The translations under genes were made by a program, and so were the position numbers. Positions 45,906-56,322 of a stretch of DNA of 64,000 bases are shown in pieces. Location: the NCBI GenBank assembly GCA_028023455.1, contig JAQFVV010012508.1, positions 1,733,877 through 1,797,876 of the forward strand, read 5' to 3'. The stretch is from Epiperipatus broadwayi (lineage: Eukaryota > Onychophora > Udeonychophora > Euonychophora > Peripatidae). The notes beneath the pieces were generated by a model. That model searched no databases. It was not told the DNA's origin and saw only the letters and a list, made by a program, of their open reading frames with translations. Each line of letters starts with the position of its first letter. The stretch's first letter is position 1.

Positions 45906-46354
45906 CACAGAATCCAATTTGTAGCTTTTAGAGAATCAAAAATGAAAAAGTGTTGTAAGTAAAGATATGATTTATAAATTGTTTTTTAAATCATGTATTT
46001 AAAAAGATTTATAACAATGTTTAAAGTCAGATAAAGTTTAATTCATATTATGCAGTTTCTAAATGATCATATGAGAAAAAAATATTGTTACTGGTGGTTA
46101 ATAATCTGAGGCATTTGAAAAAGAAATTGTTCTTAAATGGAGCTATATATTACTCCATTTTTATATCTAAGGTTCATTACAACAGTTTACAGATTTATAA
46201 AGGAAGGTAACAAGATTCAATAAAGGTTTGATTGTGAAGTTTTTAATTTGAACCAATAAAAATCAAAACAATTTTTTTATTGTTTATATCATCTAGATTT
46301 CCCATAAAGTGATGATTATGCCTTTCAATTTGATTCAATACATTGAATGGAGGT

Positions 46355-46432
46355 TACTTTGATAATAGTTTAAAATTGTTGATTGTTGTCGATATTGGGG
46401 ATTGTCTAAGCATTGTCTGTTTTTTATTGATA
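46355..46432 (+). repeat. Family B repeat fragment
   Basis: AAAATTGTTGATTGTTGTCG, ATATTGGGGATTGTCTAAGC and ATTGTCTGTTTTTTATTGAT match the end of family B at 1640-1720. The rest of the unit is missing. Confidence 0.5.
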
Positions 46433-46469
46433 ATCTAGAATATTCTTAATATTTGAATACAACCTACAA

Positions 46470-47330
46470 AGACTTTTTAATGTTCAAAAAGCCCAAGTGC
46501 TTTATCAGCCAGTTACAAATGGTTATAAATTTGAGATTGTGAACCACTTTAAATATCTGGTAACTTCAATGTTGAGTCACAATACAGATTTGTGTGTTTT
46601 TTTGCTGTATTTAATGGATTATAAGGTAGTGTAGAATTCTTGTTTCCCAAATTTATACTATAAAAGTGATACATATGATTTCTGATTGTAATATAAAGAA
46701 ATAAAAATTTGATTTAAGGATAATTAATAAGATTTTAAAAATACAATTGTAAGATCTTAAGATCTGTTGGGATGTGTTTCAGATTAGAGAAAATAATGGC
46801 ATATCTTCATTGGATTGGCAAATGAATTGTATTGATAGTAACTGACTTCCACAAAGTATTTTATGATGAAGTCAAATATGTTTTCATGAGAGAGGAAGAT
46901 CTCAATTTCCATTATAGTTCTTTTTTCAAAATCAGTGCTTAAACCATTAAAAGGTTGGATGTATTATAATGATATCAGTAATCAAGTGTGTTTAGTTGAT
47001 TATCATATTATTTTTCCAAATTTATTATATGGAAGTGAGACATGGACTCTTTGTCAAATATATTATAAAGATATTGGAAAATTTATATTTGAAGATGCTC
47101 TGTAAAATTTTAAAAATACAATCACCAAGATTGTAAGATCTATTTGGAAGATTTTCAGCTTGCTGGATATAACATATTAATCATCTGTATGTGTGTCTTC
47201 ATTAAATTGTGTATGGGAAGTGAATAAATAATAATAGACTGGTTTTTATATAGCCTCTCTTAATAGATGAAATTTAATGTTTCATTAGGATATGATTAAT
47301 TATGATTAACAGAAGCATGCAACTTGTCAA
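46470..47330 (+). pseudogene. Decayed LINE (RT thumb region)
   Basis: Across frameshifts the plus strand reads YKFEIVNHFKYLV.SMLSHN (46510-46590), then PNLLYGSETWTLC near 47020-47060 and KFIFEDAL*NF*KY..QDC (47080-47140). This follows the LINE order F.YLG ... LLYGSETW ... CLR.IL.I..QD. Heavily mutated. Confidence 0.6.
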
Positions 47331-47810
47331 ATAAATAATCTAAAAAACCATCCTGTTTACTTGTGAATGTATTTGTAGTTTATTATTTTCTGGAGTTAAC
47401 AAGAGTAGCCATTTTCATTTCCAATTGGGCAGTATTGCTGTGCTAATCTATTAAACAATACATAATGCAGCATGATATTTATGTGAATTTATTGAATGCA
47501 TAAAGTTGTTTCATTGCTGTATAGAATCGCTGAGTTTTGAGATTCCCCAAAGCAGAGATCCCAACCTACCACCTATACTTTATAATGGAATGGTAGTTCC
47601 ATTGTGTAATTATTTTGATTAATTAGTATATTTATATGGTGTTTAAATGATCAAACTAGTATATTTTTACTACTTACCTATAAATTTAACACAAATAACC
47701 ATTTTTAGAAACAAATAAATGAGTAAACAAAGAGATTTGCTAATTTCTCAATAAGCTTTGTGATAAATACTTAGCAAGAGAAAGCAATTAAAATATCTAT
47801 CAGAAACCAT

Positions 47811-47868
47811 ACCCAAATCCCAGACCAATGGTTTCATGCTTTGGCACTCCTCAGTGAGGCGCTAGGGT
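47811..47868 (-). ncRNA. Hammerhead ribozyme motif HHR-4, complete
   Basis: Minus strand: core CTGAGGA (complement of 47848-47854; position 7 is variable in hammerheads, so G is tolerated). Helix II GTGC/GCAT around CAAA. GAAA is the complement of 47832-47835. Helix III ACC/GGT has loop ATT, and triplet GTC ends at 47823. Helix I is CTCA with TGGG, then an internal loop, then ACCC with GGGT. With three pairs in helix III it is the most self-sufficient fold in the window. Confidence 0.78.
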
Positions 47869-47904
47869 AATTTCAGATACTAGATCTAAAAAAAAAAAAT
47901 GAAT

Positions 47905-48075
47905 AGTTAATTGCTTATGATATTATGATGTGACATTTGAATACTGGAAGTCATTGATTGATCTTATAAATTTAACAAAAATAATCATTTTTGGAAATAT
48001 TTAGGTAAATAATTGAATGGTTATTTGCTTATGATATCATGTGACATTTGAATGTCGGAAGTCATAGAATGAGCT
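47905..48075 (+). repeat. Tandem duplication of ~105-110 bases
   Basis: TTGCTTATGATATTATGATG TGACATTTGAATACTGGAAG-type text at 47920-47955 recurs at 48028-48063 with similar spacing. The intervening CTTATAAATTTAACAAAAAT also echoes 47678-47698. Confidence 0.6.
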
Positions 48076-48521
48076 TCAGTTTTCATATATATCACTCTAC
48101 CATCATTTTATTTAGTATTACCAGCTAGAATTTAGCAATAATTTCACTACATTAATGGTTCCTGATTGACAATCAATAATCTACCAGTATTTTTCAAATC
48201 ATATGGAAACAGTTTAGAAATTATCTTTTTATTATTGACTTTATACTTTGATGTAAATAGATGTGTGTGTGTGTGTATGTATGTAGAATAGTATATGCAT
48301 GTGTTGTAATAAAGTAAGACAAATTGTGGAAAGACATGTTCATTATAGAATTATTTTATTATGTTTTATAATGGAAAATTTGTATATTGCTTCCTTTCAT
48401 CACATTTTTTAACATACATAAATACATTTTGATGTATATTATATAAATCCAATTTATCTAAATCACTTCGAACACTTTTTAGCAAAAATCTTTTATTGTA
48501 CATATATACACATACACCTAC

Positions 48522-48556
48522 ATTTTGACTGTCCAGAAGTCTTTTTCAGAGCCGGT
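48522..48556 (-). ncRNA. Hammerhead motif HHR-2, decayed
   Basis: Minus strand CTGAAAA, GACTT..CAGTC and CAAA stand where CTGATGA, GACTG/CAGTC and GAAA are expected. Two invariant positions are lost. Confidence 0.5.
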
Positions 48557-48584
48557 TTATTTTAACCTTTTTAAAACAATAAAC

Positions 48585-48625
48585 TGGCTCTGAAGAAGAC
48601 TGCAGGACAGTCGAAATATAGGTGT
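48585..48625 (+). ncRNA. Hammerhead motif HHR-2, core intact
   Basis: CTGAAGA at 48590-48596 (A at variable position 7), one extra A, helix II GACTG/CAGTC around CAGGA, GAAA at 48613-48616, and triplet ATA ending at 48620. Helix III can form only two pairs with no loop, which would require two molecules. Confidence 0.65.
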
Positions 48626-49215
48626 ATATGTATATATGTACAATAAAAGGTTTTTGCTAAAAAGTGTTCAAAGGGATTTGGATAAATTGGATTTATATAA
48701 GATATAGCAAAAATAAAGGAAAAGGCGATTTTGGTAATATGCACATATTATATATACATGTTGAAAACACATGAAAGCTATATATATACTCATATGATTA
48801 TATTTGAATCGTGATTATCTGAGACAGCAGATGTGGAGATTATTGATGTAGAAGGATCTAACTAGATATAATAAAAAATAATGATAACTTCGAAAAGATA
48901 TATGCATGTTTATTGATTTGCTTTTATTTTCGTTACATTTTTACATATGAAGGAAAATGTTTACACTTCAGTAGTAAATTCAATTTAAATACATTTCCTC
49001 TGCTGATATAAAAACATATGCATGATAATTATTATAATCTTGATTAATTTTGCAGAAGTTAGAAATTGTGAATGTGTCAAATCATTTTACAAATGAACTT
49101 ACATACATATATGTGTCTACATATACATATTTATATATTAAATACTACCTAATGCTATACTAGTAAGGATAAAAAAAAAATTATTTAAAATTACAATAGT
49201 AATAAGAAAACAAAA

Positions 49216-49568
49216 TTTTACTAAAATTCTTCCCTAATCATGATTTCATCTATAAACAAATAGACCTTTTCAAGTGAAATTCAACAAGATACAAATAACA
49301 TACTATTCTGTACTGAATATGCAAAGCAATTTAGCCTTCCCATCATTCACTACAAAAACCAACTTCCTTTACAAACAATCTATATAAAGAAAACAAAATA
49401 GCCTTCCCATCATTCACTTTAAAAACCAACTTCCTTTATATCATGATATTAAAGGAAGTTGGTTCTTGAAATGAATGATGGGAAGGCTACTTTGTTTTAT
49501 AAATATATGTTTGTATTTTGTTGAATTTTATTAGATGAAACCATGATCATGGATGAATTTTAGTAAAA
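49216..49568. repeat. Palindromic element with a duplicated segment in one arm
   Basis: TTTTACTAAAATTC at the left and GAATTTTAGTAAAA at the right are inverse ends. Inner arms share GCCTTCCCATCATTCA and ACCAACTTCCTTTA around an ATATCATGATAT centre at 49437-49448. The left arm holds this block twice (49340-49370 and 49402-49435), so it gained a ~65-base tandem duplication absent from the right arm. Confidence 0.75.
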
Positions 49569-49619
49569 AATATTTTTTTCCTCCTATTGTAATGTTATCT
49601 GATTTTCTATTATATTATA

Positions 49620-50480
49620 TTCACAAGTAAATGATCAAATCAATCAGAATTAAATGTTTTATTTAATATTATTAACTGCTGTAAAAATAATTTAAAAATT
49701 TTTTCTTTATCACGTTGTGAAACTAAAATACAATATAATCTTCTAATTATTATTATTTTTTATAATAAAAAGATTATTTTTCATATTAATTGTAATTTGA
49801 TGAATATACCAAAAAGTACATAAATAAAAAGTAAAATTTTTAAAAGAAAAAAATTCAAAATTTAAATTATATAATAGCTTCTTATAATTTTTTTATATTT
49901 TAAAATTCACCTAACAATGTTTATTTGTTAAAACTATTACTATTACACAATTTAAACTTATCCATGCATGCACTTCTAAAAATAGATTTACAAGGAGTAA
50001 ATTCTTGCCTGCCAAAAAAAATATTTACTAACAATGTACATTTAAGGAGTTAAAAAGTATTTATAATATAATGTTTATATAATAATATTTTTTTAATTTG
50101 TAAAATTATTAAGAGACGTAAAATAAAAAATACTGGTTTTAATAATTTTTTTTTGCAAAATATCTGAAGAAGAAACTATATTTAAATTATGAAATTTTTA
50201 ATATATTTTTTTTCAAAATTTAGCTTTAATAAATAAAATATAGTATTTTCTTAGATTGCTGGCTAAATTGTATTATATATAATGTAATGGTATGAGAAAT
50301 AATGGGGAGATGAGAGATAAAAGGGGTCAAAATGAAGTGGGAAACATCCCTATAATCAGAAGGAATAAACATGAATATAGAATAAAAGCAGAGGAGCATG
50401 AACTCAAATGAGTCAGTATGAACAAAGCAATAAGATCTTCCAGCATTAAACAAAAGTAATCAAATCATTATCATAAGTGA
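49620..50480. other. No supported gene
   Basis: Extremely AT-rich. The minus-strand frame at 50226-50453 has no recognisable features. Confidence 0.4.
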
Positions 50481-50502
50481 TCAATCAAAAATCAACAGTC
50501 AA

Positions 50503-50580
50503 TCTTGTGACTAGATTTGAATGGGATCTACTATAGATAGACTAATTATCTAACCACTGCCAAACATAGAGAAGTACAAC
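50503..50580 (-). repeat. tRNA-derived SINE or tRNA pseudogene remnant
   Basis: Minus strand: TGGCAGTGGTTAGATAATTA resembles a tRNA A box and D-arm, then a short anticodon-like hairpin TCTATCTATAGTAGA, then CATTCAAATCTAG at the B-box position. No intact acceptor stem was found. Confidence 0.5.
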
Positions 50581-51354
50581 CCAATTTTTTGGATGTACAT
50601 ACTTAAGTGCTAATCCATTATTCATAATAAAAAAACATGCTAAAATACAAAAATACTGATCATCATCAATGCTCTGGCTACATAGTACGATTAATGTACT
50701 GGTCAATTATAAACTCAATTTCTTTTAAAAAATGTAATGCATAGACATTAAGGGTATTACTTTTGCATCATCCAGGATTATCATCTGGATGTCCAGAACA
50801 CCAATAAAATCCCAACATCTATATAACTAACCATTATGATCTAATATAGTTCAGGAAGCAAGAACTTTAGGGACTGTGATTGTATTTTGGCATGAAATAA
50901 ATTCGGAATAACGTTAAACAGTAGTATATAAATTTATTAATTAGAAACAATACAGTAAAATGAAACTAAAGGTCTGTTCTGTATGCTATAATTATAAATA
51001 CATCATTCTCATTTTGATTAACAAAAATAAAAAAAATGCTATAACATTGTAATTTACAGATATTTTAATATGTTTAAATGACACACCTATATAATCAGAT
51101 GTGCCTGGATAATAATATAAAATTAACATATTCGAATTGCTAATAAAAATAATAAAAAAATCAATTCATTCAAATAAGATGTAAATGACTGATTTTTACT
51201 TTTGTGGTACCCATACAAATGTGTACACACATTTAAATTTATTAAATTCATATATTCTCATAAGACATAATTAACCCAATATTGAAAATATATATAAAAC
51301 AAGTGCACATATACTTATGTATTCTAATATAAAATAAAATAGGCAGCACAAATT

Positions 51355-51815
51355 TTAAATCATCATCATCAAACATTATCAGTCCACTGCAGGATGGTCT
51401 CTCCAAGTTCAAACCATCTCCGATCTTTAGCTTCTCTTCTTCACATCACCTCTGACAACTTTATTTCATCCATCTATCTCACATGTTGACTATTTCTGGG
51501 TCTTTTACAATCTCTTGGAATCCAGTTTAAGATTTCAATTGTCCATGTATTATCATCTCTTCTAGCAATATGTTCAGCCCAAGCTCCACTTTAGTCTTTT
51601 AATTTTTTCAATGAGGTCAACATTGGTTTGTTCTCTTACCCATATATTGCATTTTCGATCTCTTCTTATTACTCCTAATATGCATCTCCATACTTCTTTA
51701 ATTGGTCTGAAGTCTGTATTGCTCTTCTATTAAGTGTCCAAGTCTCAGATCTATAAATAAAAACTGTTAAAACACATTTATTAAAAAACTTTTTTTTCAA
51801 ACACAGAAATTAAAG
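51355..51815 (-). mobile_element. 5'-truncated RTE-type LINE, minus strand
   Basis: This is the reverse complement of the 3' part of the RTE family at 5001-5495 and 60560-61044 (shared GTCTCTCCAAGTT, CTTGGAATCCAGTTTAA, CTTCTAGCAATATGTTC). The tail on this strand is ATCATCATCATC at 51359-51370. Flanks CACAAATTTTAAA and CACAGAAATTAAA may be an eroded TSD. Multiple stops. Confidence 0.8.
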
Positions 51816-52460
51816 TGATTAGGGTAGGACATTATTTTTAATTGTAAGTAAAAGTCTTTAAAAGAAAGTATTATCTTTAACAATTCAGTTTGAAAGTTCT
51901 TTTAAAACAGCCTTTGGCTTCTTCGTTTATGATATTTAATAAAGATTTCTGAGTTTATTTTTCTAATTCCAAAATAAAATCTTTTATAAATGTTATCCGG
52001 AAGAAATCCTCTGTAGACAAACTCTTCATTTATTTTTATTTTCTTTCAATATTTTCTTTTTAGAAGAATAATTTAGTCAAAAGTTATTTACTTTTAAAAC
52101 TTATAAATTAAAGATTTAACTTTTTAAGTCTTTGAAATAATGTCACTTTCAAGAGATATATTTTACTCACCAGCTAATATCTGTCCATGAATTAGTTCTC
52201 CTGTATGCATAGTATATACAAATACAGCTGCGGTAATTTCATTTGTGCTTTTTTGCATATACATGAGTCAGCATATGTATACAATAATAGCATAGAAATC
52301 CTAGTTTTCTGACTAGTTCTGAAATCTTTTTAAGCTGGCCTAGTATAGTCATGTGATTTCAAACTCAATCATTGTAACACTAGCAACACCTGGCTTTCTC
52401 TCTACATTTGTCTTCTATTTATAATTTAATGTTTTTTTTTCAAACCCACTTTTTATAGTT

Positions 52461-52566
52461 CTTTCTATATGTCATAGCATCGGTCAGGAGGCGAACCCAC
52501 AACCATCTGCAACCAACTACTTGCTTGCAAGGCAGCTGCGATGACCTCGGCTATCAATGCTTGGCA
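52461..52566 (-). mobile_element. tRNA-derived SINE, copy 2, with 14-bp TSD
   Basis: The SINE lies between perfect direct repeats CACTTTTTATAGTT at 52447-52460 and 52567-52580. On the minus strand it begins GTGCCAAGCATTGATAGCC. The A box TAGCCGAGGTCATCG is the complement of 52540-52554 and the B box GGGTTCGCCTCC the complement of 52487-52498. TTGCAAG stands in the anticodon loop position (Cys/Ala-like). The short body (106 bp) ends ATGACATATAGAAAG. The complete TSD shows LINE-mediated insertion. Confidence 0.88.
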
Positions 52567-52829
52567 CACTTTTTATAGTTTATGGTGGAATTTGAAAACA
52601 ACTGAATTGTTGTTTTTTTTACCTTGATAAAAAAAAAAAAACAAGTTAATGATCCATTTCAATTCACATTAATCAAAACCAAATTTTATCTAAAAATTTT
52701 CTTACTTAATCTAATTAAAAATCGATAGGGAAATTTTATAATTACCTTAGAATGAAAAGAATCGCTTTTTAGAATGCTTGTTTTAATTATCAAAGTCAGA
52801 ATTAAATAAAACATTAAATAGACCTTTTT

Positions 52830-53005
52830 AAATGGTTTCATGCTTTGGCACTCCTCAGATGTAAGGGTAGGTTCAGACCCTAGATCTAAAAATACCAACC
52901 CAAAGCCAAGCACTTATCTTAAAGTTATCTATTGAGTGGAAAATCTGAAATTTTCAGACATCTATATGTCTTCAAACCCAGCTATCTAACTCAAATAGCT
53001 ATATG
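52830..53005 (-). repeat. HHR-4 element, copy with truncated hammerhead
   Basis: Minus strand CTGAGGA (complement of 52852-52858), GTGC/GCAT and GAAACCATT match 47811-47868. The sequence then leaves the family before GGTC, so the cleavage site is absent. The flanking body (AAAATCTGAAATTTTCAGAC, CCCAGCTATCTAACTC) matches 44864-45000. Confidence 0.65.
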
Positions 53006-53009
53006 GGGC

Positions 53010-54620
53010 TGATAGATCTGTTATTCTAATGTGTATATTTTAAATAAATGTCTATAAGAAATTTTTTTTATGTTCATTTCTACTTTTCCTTTAAACTTTA
53101 TATATATATTGTACCGGGTCAAAGTTTTTCATCTTTTATTTTTTTATGTAGATCCCAGTTACTAAAGGGCTTTTAAGTTATTTAAGTATAGGGATTTAAT
53201 GTTTGTGATATGGCCAAATCACTTCCATTCTAATTTACCAAATAAATATTAGGAAAAACATTATTATATTTCCTGGTGAAGCTAACCCCAAGTCATATGA
53301 TATGATATTAAAGAGAAACTAACTTGTGACAATTTTAATTTATTTGTTTCAAATGTCAGAATTCAGCAAATCACACCACTGAACTTACTGTCACAAGGTT
53401 AATTAATAAAGATCAAATTTCTCTTCTTTATAATTACAAGTTTTTGTTATCTGGTTTCTATTTATGGAGGTTTAACAAATTAGTTATGTGTATTAGCCTT
53501 CCTACATGCAGGAACCTAGATAATGAAGATTGCCAAATTTAAATTACAATATGGATATAATAAACAAATACAGACACACTATAAATACAAAATTATTTAT
53601 TAATACTACCCTACTAAATATTATTAAACATTAACGTATAGATATAACATTACAGGCAATAGGTATATATATAAATTACAAATTTAATTAGGTATTCTGT
53701 TAGCAATAATAAAGTTTAGTTTATCTGTCTTACTAATTTGTTAACTCATTAATCTTATCTATTATTTCTTTGATTGAATTTAATGATTAGTATAATAGGT
53801 GCTTACCATGGGCTTTTTATTTCTAAGAACTATGAGATCCGTTACGGTCATTTGATGTGTTTTTTTTATTAGCTTCCTAGGGTTCAGTTATGTAGGCATC
53901 ACATTTTGAAACAAGGATACCTTGCAAATTTAGACTAGGAAGAAGGCATCAGTGCATCTGGTTTGAATTATCCTTGCAGGTAAAAATAAACATGCTGCAA
54001 GACATTTTTGTACAGCTTTCTAGATCTTTCCCTGTGATCCACGACTCAATTAAGTATACAACATTCTAATTTGTAGAATTCACAAACAATATTAATGTAG
54101 CAAAAAAGTTTAATCAATCAAAGTTCTCGTGGTCACCTTTATATATCACTGGTTTGATTTCATTGCGCAAGTATCTAGTCACTTTTCTTTATTTCTTCAG
54201 GTATTTAATTCCTCCACAGAGCTTACTTTTGTTATAATTAATTTACAAAACTAATCATAACTTACATCTTTAATATAGCATTCATTTTTATTTGTGGACT
54301 AACATAATTTCATCAACCCAAATGAAAGAACACTTTACAAAATTTAAACAATGTTTAATTATATACAATCTTCCATTTTTTTTCTTTTTTCATTTATGAG
54401 GTTTACATTGGCAATCAACATACCGATCTGCCATCATTCTGATCTGCCATATTTAATTAGGGAGAGAACAAATATTCCGCCCTTTCTCTAATTACATTTT
54501 TTCTTATCTTAAAAAAAATCTATATGCACATTTTCTTTTTTTTTAATTATCAGGGTAATTACAATAAAAATAATATATCTTGTTTATTAAATAAAAAAAA
54601 AAAAACCTTTTAATATATTA
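53010..54620. other. No supported gene
   Basis: AT-rich; no domain, tRNA or repeat recognised. Confidence 0.45.
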
Positions 54621-54639
54621 TTATATTTTATAAATTAAA

Positions 54640-55060
54640 GATCAGCCTTTTCAAGCTATTGCGCATCCGCTCTTTACGAGTGTTAATAATAAATGAATAC
54701 TTTCACTCCCAACACAGGATATAGTATTTATGAAAGAATAAAATGAATCCACTTATTCTTTCCAACCCAAATGCTTATATATGGGCAAATCTTAAGTATT
54801 GGAAGTGAAAGCATGAGTGGTCTATCCTCACGCTTTCATTTCCTTTACTTAAGATTTGCCCATATATAAGCATTTGGATTGGAAAAAATAAGTGGATTCA
54901 TTTTATTCTTTCATAAATACTATATCTTGTGTTGGGAATGAAAGTATTCATTTATTATTAACACTCGTAAAAAGCGCATGCACAATAGCTTGAAAAGGCT
55001 GATCTTTAATGTATTACAATTTATAAAACATAGCGCTATAAAAATAAATGCCTATTTATA
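54640..55060. repeat. Large tight palindrome (foldback element)
   Basis: Arms 54641-54812 and about 54832-55005 are inverse copies (CGAGTGTTAATAATAAATGA, AGATTTGCCCATATATAAGC). The right side extends further to 55060 with GTATTACAATTTATAAAACA and AGCGCTATAAAAATAAATGC, which matches the outer part of 42605-42800. The left outer end is missing or replaced. No coding sequence. Confidence 0.82.
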
Positions 55061-55119
55061 TTTTATAAAATAATATAGGTCCAATAAATTTTTTTTTCTT
55101 TTATACAACTGTATTTCTT

Positions 55120-55219
55120 GCTCGTTAAACCATATATATACATTTTAAATACATTATCATCTCTCCAACATTTTAATAACATTTTTCTGCAGTCATTCTC
55201 AAGGATCTATGACCAATAC
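55120..55219 (-). pseudogene. Penelope-like element PLE1, 3' tail
   Basis: Read on the minus strand, CTTGAGAATGACTGCAG, TTGGAGAGATGATAAT and AAAATGTATATATAT match the end of PLE2 at 62800-62880. GAGAATGACTGCAG resembles the first half of an HHR-2 core without the rest. It is separated from the GIY-YIG part by the foldback element at 55220-55723. Confidence 0.6.
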
Positions 55220-55723
55220 AGGTGCTGATTTAGTTTGCGCTCATGGCCATTTTGAAATCTAAAACTAGCCAAAACCATCGCTGACACATCCAACTGATAA
55301 ATGGCATAAATATTGAATAAAAATACTTTAAATTCATATTTTAGAAATTATAAGCTAGTAAAAATAATATGCTTTATTTCATATAGGCTTATAATATAAT
55401 TTTTTAGTATTTGGAAATTATAAGCTTGGTTTGATAGGACTTCTGTATTTTTTGGATGATACTTTGTGTCAGCCAAACCATTCTTTCCCCTTCCCTGCAT
55501 ATTTTGGCACTTTGCACAATCATATTTCAAATATTTTATGAAGGTAAATTTTTTTTAAAAAAATCCCCAATAAAATAAAGCTTATTATTTTTACTAGCTT
55601 ATAATTTCTAAAATATGAATTTAAAGTACTTTTATTCAATATTTATGACATTTATCAATTTGACGCATCAGCGATGGATTTTAGATTTCAAAATAACTAT
55701 GAGTGCAAACTAAATCAGGACCT
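55220..55723. mobile_element. Foldback/MITE element with ~155-bp inverted repeats inside PLE1
   Basis: AGGTGCTGATTTAGTTTGCG at the left end is the inverse of the right end (GCAAACTAAATCAGGACCT). The match continues for ~155 bases per arm (ATTGAATAAAA.TACTTTAAA, TTATAAGCTAGTAAAAATAA). The ~190-base centre is unique. Comparison with PLE2 shows PLE sequence on both sides, so it is a clean insertion. The target duplication is unclear. Confidence 0.75.
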
Positions 55724-55729
55724 ATTTAC

Positions 55730-56313
55730 ATCACTACTATTGTAACTCATATACCTTCCTTATCATTATCATAAAAAAACTATTTTTTTATCCTATCTCA
55801 ATTTTTTTTAAAAATATATACATTCTACATTTATCTACTTTCTTATATTCCAGTTTTTCATTACAGTTCACATACATATTTCTCTATATAACTACAACCA
55901 ATTTGATATATATGTCTTTTATATATATATATATATTACTAATTAATTGCCAATACCTTTATATAGAATTTGTTTTTATTTAAATACATTATCTACACAA
56001 TTAGTTTTATTTAATACTGGTTTGTTTCTTTTTATATATACATTTTCTTTTACCATTTTTCTCCAATATAAATGAACCTTTTTTAATATTTTTATCTCAA
56101 AATTTATATGCAAAAATTCTTTACTATGTATATTAACATTTGAATTTTTATCACTTAAATGCTGTTTTAACCGTGTCTAATTTTTTTTTTTATATCTATA
56201 TATGATACATTCATATTATCCTTTTTACAATCTAAGCAATCAATTCTATAAATTCCACTCATATTTTTAATTCTTATTCTTTGTTTTATTTATCAAATTT
56301 CCTAAATTAAATT
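55730..56313 (-). pseudogene. Penelope-like element PLE1, GIY-YIG endonuclease part
   Basis: Minus strand: GNLINKTKNKN, then SGIYRIDCLDCKKDNMNVSY with GIY at 56256-56248, then TRLKQHLSDKNSNVNI (about 56175-56130), the order of the C-terminal GIY-YIG nuclease of Penelope-like elements. The YIG half reads YID. There are frameshifts at the A-run near 56190. The upstream flank joins the RT part once the transposon at 56323-57580 is removed. Confidence 0.8.
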
Positions 56314-56322
56314 TCTTTTTAT

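Larger units (their letters stand above)
48438..48702. mobile_element. ~265-bp palindrome with two head-to-head HHR-2 hammerheads
   Basis: Arms 48438-48567 and 48573-48702 are inverse copies over ~130 bases, meeting almost without spacer. Outer ends are TATAAATCCAATTTATC and GATAAATTGGATTTATATA. Each arm carries a hammerhead near the centre pointing outward. A short microsatellite-like stretch (48490-48520 and partner) lies within the arms. No flanking duplication was recognised. Confidence 0.8.
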
